Source: Rhodoferax sp. (GTDB lineage Bacteria; Pseudomonadota; Gammaproteobacteria; Burkholderiales; Burkholderiaceae_C). From it: a stretch of 38,662 bases of DNA. Positions 36,339 through 38,662 of the stretch are shown piece after piece (the first letter of the stretch is position 1; each line of letters begins with the position of its first letter). The stretch covers positions 1 to 38,662 of the forward strand of contig NZ_JAGPBB010000034.1 in the NCBI RefSeq assembly GCF_018063565.1. The letters run 5' to 3'. The notes below the pieces were generated by a model, which was not told where the DNA came from, did no database searches, and saw only the letters and a list, made by a program, of their open reading frames with translations. Position numbers and translations under genes: made by a program.

Positions 36339-37070
36339 ATGTCCCACCTGCCCAAGTGTCCCTCCTGCCATGCCGCCATGACACCGCATCGCCTGGCCAG
36401 TGTTGCCGGTGGCCAGGTTGAGATTGACCTGTGTTTTGCCTGCCGGGGCATCTGGTTTGACCCGCTGGAGAACCTCAAACTCACGCCGGCCGCAGTGGTG
36501 ACCCTGTTCAGGTTGTTGCATGAGCACCGTCACGATGCCGTGTCGCCGCTGGCACATCAGCTGGCCTGTCCGCGTTGCAAGAAAACCTTGAGCCAGGGTT
36601 TTGATCTGGTGAAAAGTGGCCGTTACATCACCTATCGCTGCGCACAGCGTCATGGACGATTCAGCACTTTCGCATCGTTCATGATCGAGAAGGGATTTGT
36701 GCGCCAGCTCAAGGCCCAAGAGATAGACGACATGGCGCAGCGTCTGGGGGTCATCAACTGCGGCAGTTGTGGTGCGCCGGTGGACCTGCGCAAAGATCAC
36801 GCCTGCACCCATTGCCGCTCAGCCCTGTCGCTGCTGGATCCGCAGGCGGTGGAGCAGGCGCTACAGGGTTACGCTGCGGCGTCGCACCCGTCCGGGCTAA
36901 TCAACCTGCCAAATCTGGCCGATGCCCTGGTGATGGTCGAGCGTGACCGGGTACAGGCTGAGCGTGAGGCCAAGGCCCAGCGCGGCCGTCTGTTCACCCG
37001 GGTTGAACGACAGAACAACGCCGACTTGTGGGCTGCCGGGCTGGCATTGGTGTGGCAGATACTGAACTGA
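36339..37070 (+). CDS. zinc-ribbon protein (TFIIB-type zinc finger)
   Basis: A 243-residue cytoplasmic protein with four cysteine-pair segments: KCPSCH near residue 7 and LCFACRG near 33 (the first ribbon), then ACPRCKK near 70, and NCGSCGAPVD with CTHCRSAL (about 146-166, the second ribbon). The start of the protein matches the zf-TFIIB family. I chose ATG at 36339, which gives the usual start of the family; the upstream reading from 36264 overlaps the pgpA promoter. Probably a nucleic-acid- or protein-binding adaptor; role unknown. Confidence 0.8.
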   Translation: MSHLPKCPSCHAAMTPHRLASVAGGQVEIDLCFACRGIWFDPLENLKLTPAAVVTLFRLLHEHRHDAVSPLAHQLACPRCKKTLSQGFDLVKSGRYITYRCAQRHGRFSTFASFMIEKGFVRQLKAQEIDDMAQRLGVINCGSCGAPVDLRKDHACTHCRSALSLLDPQAVEQALQGYAAASHPSGLINLPNLADALVMVERDRVQAEREAKAQRGRLFTRVERQNNADLWAAGLALVWQILN

Positions 37071-37133
37071 GGCCTGCCCAACAGCCATGACCGGGTGCTG
37101 CGGCAGGCTGGCGCACGGCACTGGTCAGGGGTG

Positions 37134-38662
37134 TCACAGTTTGAACACGGCCACGGTTTGCACCAGCTCCTGTGCCAGTGACCTCAGGCTGCTCGCCGCA
37201 GCTGCCATTTGCTCGACCAGTGCGGCGTTTTGTTGCGTCACCTGGTCCATCTGCACCACCGCGTCACCCACCTGGGCCACCCCGATACTCTGCTCGCGAC
37301 TGGAAGAGCTGATCTCGGCCACGATGCCCGTCAACTGCCCGATGCTGCTGACCACCTCACTCATGGTGTTGCCGGCCTGATCGACCAGCGCCGTACCGGT
37401 TGAAACTCGGTCCACGCTGGTCTGGATCAGCGACTTGATTTCTTTCGCTGCGGCAGCGCTGCGCCCGGCCAGGCTGCGGACCTCACTGGCGACCACGGCA
37501 AAACCACGCCCCTGCTCGCCCGCGCGGGCCGCTTCCACGGCCGCATTGAGCGCCAGGATATTGGTCTGGAAGGCGATGCCGTCGATCACCTGGATGATGT
37601 CGCTGATGCGACGGGATGCCTCGTTGATGCCGCGCATCGTATCCACCACATCCGCCACCACTTGCCCACCGCGCTCAGCCACACCGCTGGCACTGACCGC
37701 CATCTGGCTGGCCTTGGTGGCACTGTCGGCGTTGAGTCCGACGGTGGTGCTGAGCTGGGTCATCGATGCGGCGGTTTGTTCCAGCGCACTGGCCTGGCTT
37801 TCGGTGCGCGCGGACAGGTCGTTGTTGCCTTGGGCAATCTCGGCACTGGCGGTGGACACCGCCTCGGCACCTTGTCGAACCTGACGCACGATGTCAGCAA
37901 ACTTGTCACGCATGTCCATGATACCGTGCAGCAGACTGCTGTTATCACCGGGCGCAAGATGTATGTCCACGGCAAGATCACCTTCAGCGATGCGACGCGT
38001 GATACCTGTGGCATAAGCAGGTTCAGCGCCCAACTGGCGCAGGATGCTGCGTGAAATGACCACACCGATCCCGAGCATGATCAGGCCCAGTAAAAGCGCA
38101 CCACCGGCCAGCGCCAGAGTCCGCGCCCAGACAGTGGCATCCACTGTATCGACATAAACACCCGAGCCGATCACCCAGCCCCAGGGAGCAAATCCTTTCA
38201 CATATGAGACCTTTTGCACCGGCATATCCTGCCCGGGTTTGGGCCAGAGATAGGGTACAAAACCGGCCCCACCGGCTTGCACTTGTTTGACAAAATCGTT
38301 GAAGATGAACTGCCCTGTCGGGCTTTTGAAGCTGGAGAGATCCTGCCCATCGAGTTCTGGACGCGCGGCGTGCATCACCATTTTGGGCTGCATGTCGTTG
38401 ATCCAGAAATACTCAACACCGCTGTAGCGCATGGCGCGCACGGTTTCACTGGCGGTACGTTGCGCGTCTGAGCGGCTGAGTTTGCCCTGGGTTTCCTGTG
38501 CGTGATAATGTGCCAGCACACCGTGAGCCGCCTCCACCACCTGGCGCACATTGGCCTGTCGTTCGTCCATGATCAGCGTGCGCTCCGACCAGAGAAGGGC
38601 ACCTGCCAGCACGGCGATACCCAACACCACACTACCGACCAGCATCGACAAGCGGCCGGTGA
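37134..38662 (-). CDS. methyl-accepting chemotaxis protein with Cache_2 domain, N-terminus cut by window
   Basis: A chemoreceptor whose frame stays open to the window edge (the upstream codons read [12 protein letters not shown]), so a few N-terminal residues are missing. TM1 lies at the edge; a periplasmic sCache_2 domain follows with [28 protein letters not shown] and [16 protein letters not shown]; then TM2 ([15 protein letters not shown]), HAMP and the signalling domain with the tip [20 protein letters not shown] and [15 protein letters not shown]. sCache_2 receptors often bind small carboxylates. It is 63 bp from the convergent zinc-ribbon gene. Confidence 0.93.
   Translation of the reverse strand, partial: TGRLSMLVGSVVLGIAVLAGALLWSERTLIMDERQANVRQVVEAAHGVLAHYHAQETQGKLSRSDAQRTASETVRAMRYSGVEYFWINDMQPKMVMHAARPELDGQDLSSFKSPTGQFIFNDFVKQVQAGGAGFVPYLWPKPGQDMPVQKVSYVKGFAPWGWVIGSGVYVDTVDATVWARTLALAGGALLLGLIMLGIGVVISRSILRQLGAEPAYATGITRRIAEGDLAVDIHLAPGDNSSLLHGIMDMRDKFADIVRQVRQGAEAVSTASAEIAQGNNDLSARTESQASALEQTAASMTQLSTTVGLNADSATKASQMAVSASGVAERGGQVVADVVDTMRGINEASRRISDIIQVIDGIAFQTNILALNAAVEAARAGEQGRGFAVVASEVRSLAGRSAAAAKEIKSLIQTSVDRVSTGTALVDQAGNTMSEVVSSIGQLTGIVAEISSSSREQSIGVAQVGDAVVQMDQVTQQNAALVEQMAAAASSLRSLAQELVQTVAVFKL

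Overview
The window looks like a chromosomal piece of a denitrifying betaproteobacterium, most likely a Comamonadaceae/Rhodoferax-like organism. This is inferred from the GC-rich codon use, the tightly overlapped operons, household genes of Burkholderiales type (pncC, pgpA, a WYL regulator, an MdlAB-type exporter), and four degenerate copies of a short interspersed repeat (core AGCTG..AGCGC..TAAGCGCTAGAG) that I recall from Comamonadaceae genomes. No tRNA, rRNA, CRISPR array, insertion sequence or phage gene was recognised.

Layout. (1) 60-8241 is mainly a leftward nitrite-reduction operon: nirS (cd1 nitrite reductase), a NapC/NirT tetraheme quinol dehydrogenase, an ethylbenzene-dehydrogenase-like heme protein, a short NirF-like propeller, a heme-c-sensing PAS-GGDEF-EAL protein, a diheme cytochrome c and a degenerate DUF411 protein. 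A YbaN-family membrane protein converges on its end. (2) 8242-8866 is a 625-bp divergent control region with a perfect FNR/Dnr box (8703-8716), a repeat copy and a leftward intrinsic-terminator-like hairpin. (3) 8867-22900 is a long rightward clade II (Sec-dependent) nos operon: nosZ, two cytochromes c, nosB, nosD, nosG, nosH, nosF, nosL, nosY, a TlpA-type thioredoxin, a UbiE/MenG methyltransferase, MenA, a BASS transporter, an unknown exported protein and a Sco copper chaperone. (4) 23139-26411 encodes a five-PAS hybrid histidine kinase. (5) 26628-38662 is a more ordinary region: two exported unknowns, a SOUL-protein remnant, a WYL regulator, a lipoprotein, a heterodimeric ABC exporter, a small unknown, a LysE/ArgO exporter, an NrfJ-like OB-fold protein, pncC, pgpA, a zinc-ribbon protein and a chemoreceptor cut by the window end.

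How it works together. NirS reduces nitrite to NO and NosZ reduces N2O to N2. Electrons reach them from the quinol pool through the NapC/NirT protein, NosG/NosH/NosB and several small cytochromes c. NosD/F/Y, NosL and Sco serve NosZ copper-site assembly. No NO reductase, NosR or complete heme d1 pathway lies in the window. MenA and a MenG-like methyltransferase in the same transcription unit suggest a menaquinone supply matched to N2O respiration. The heme-c GGDEF-EAL protein suggests that c-di-GMP is tied to the redox or NO state of the nir system.
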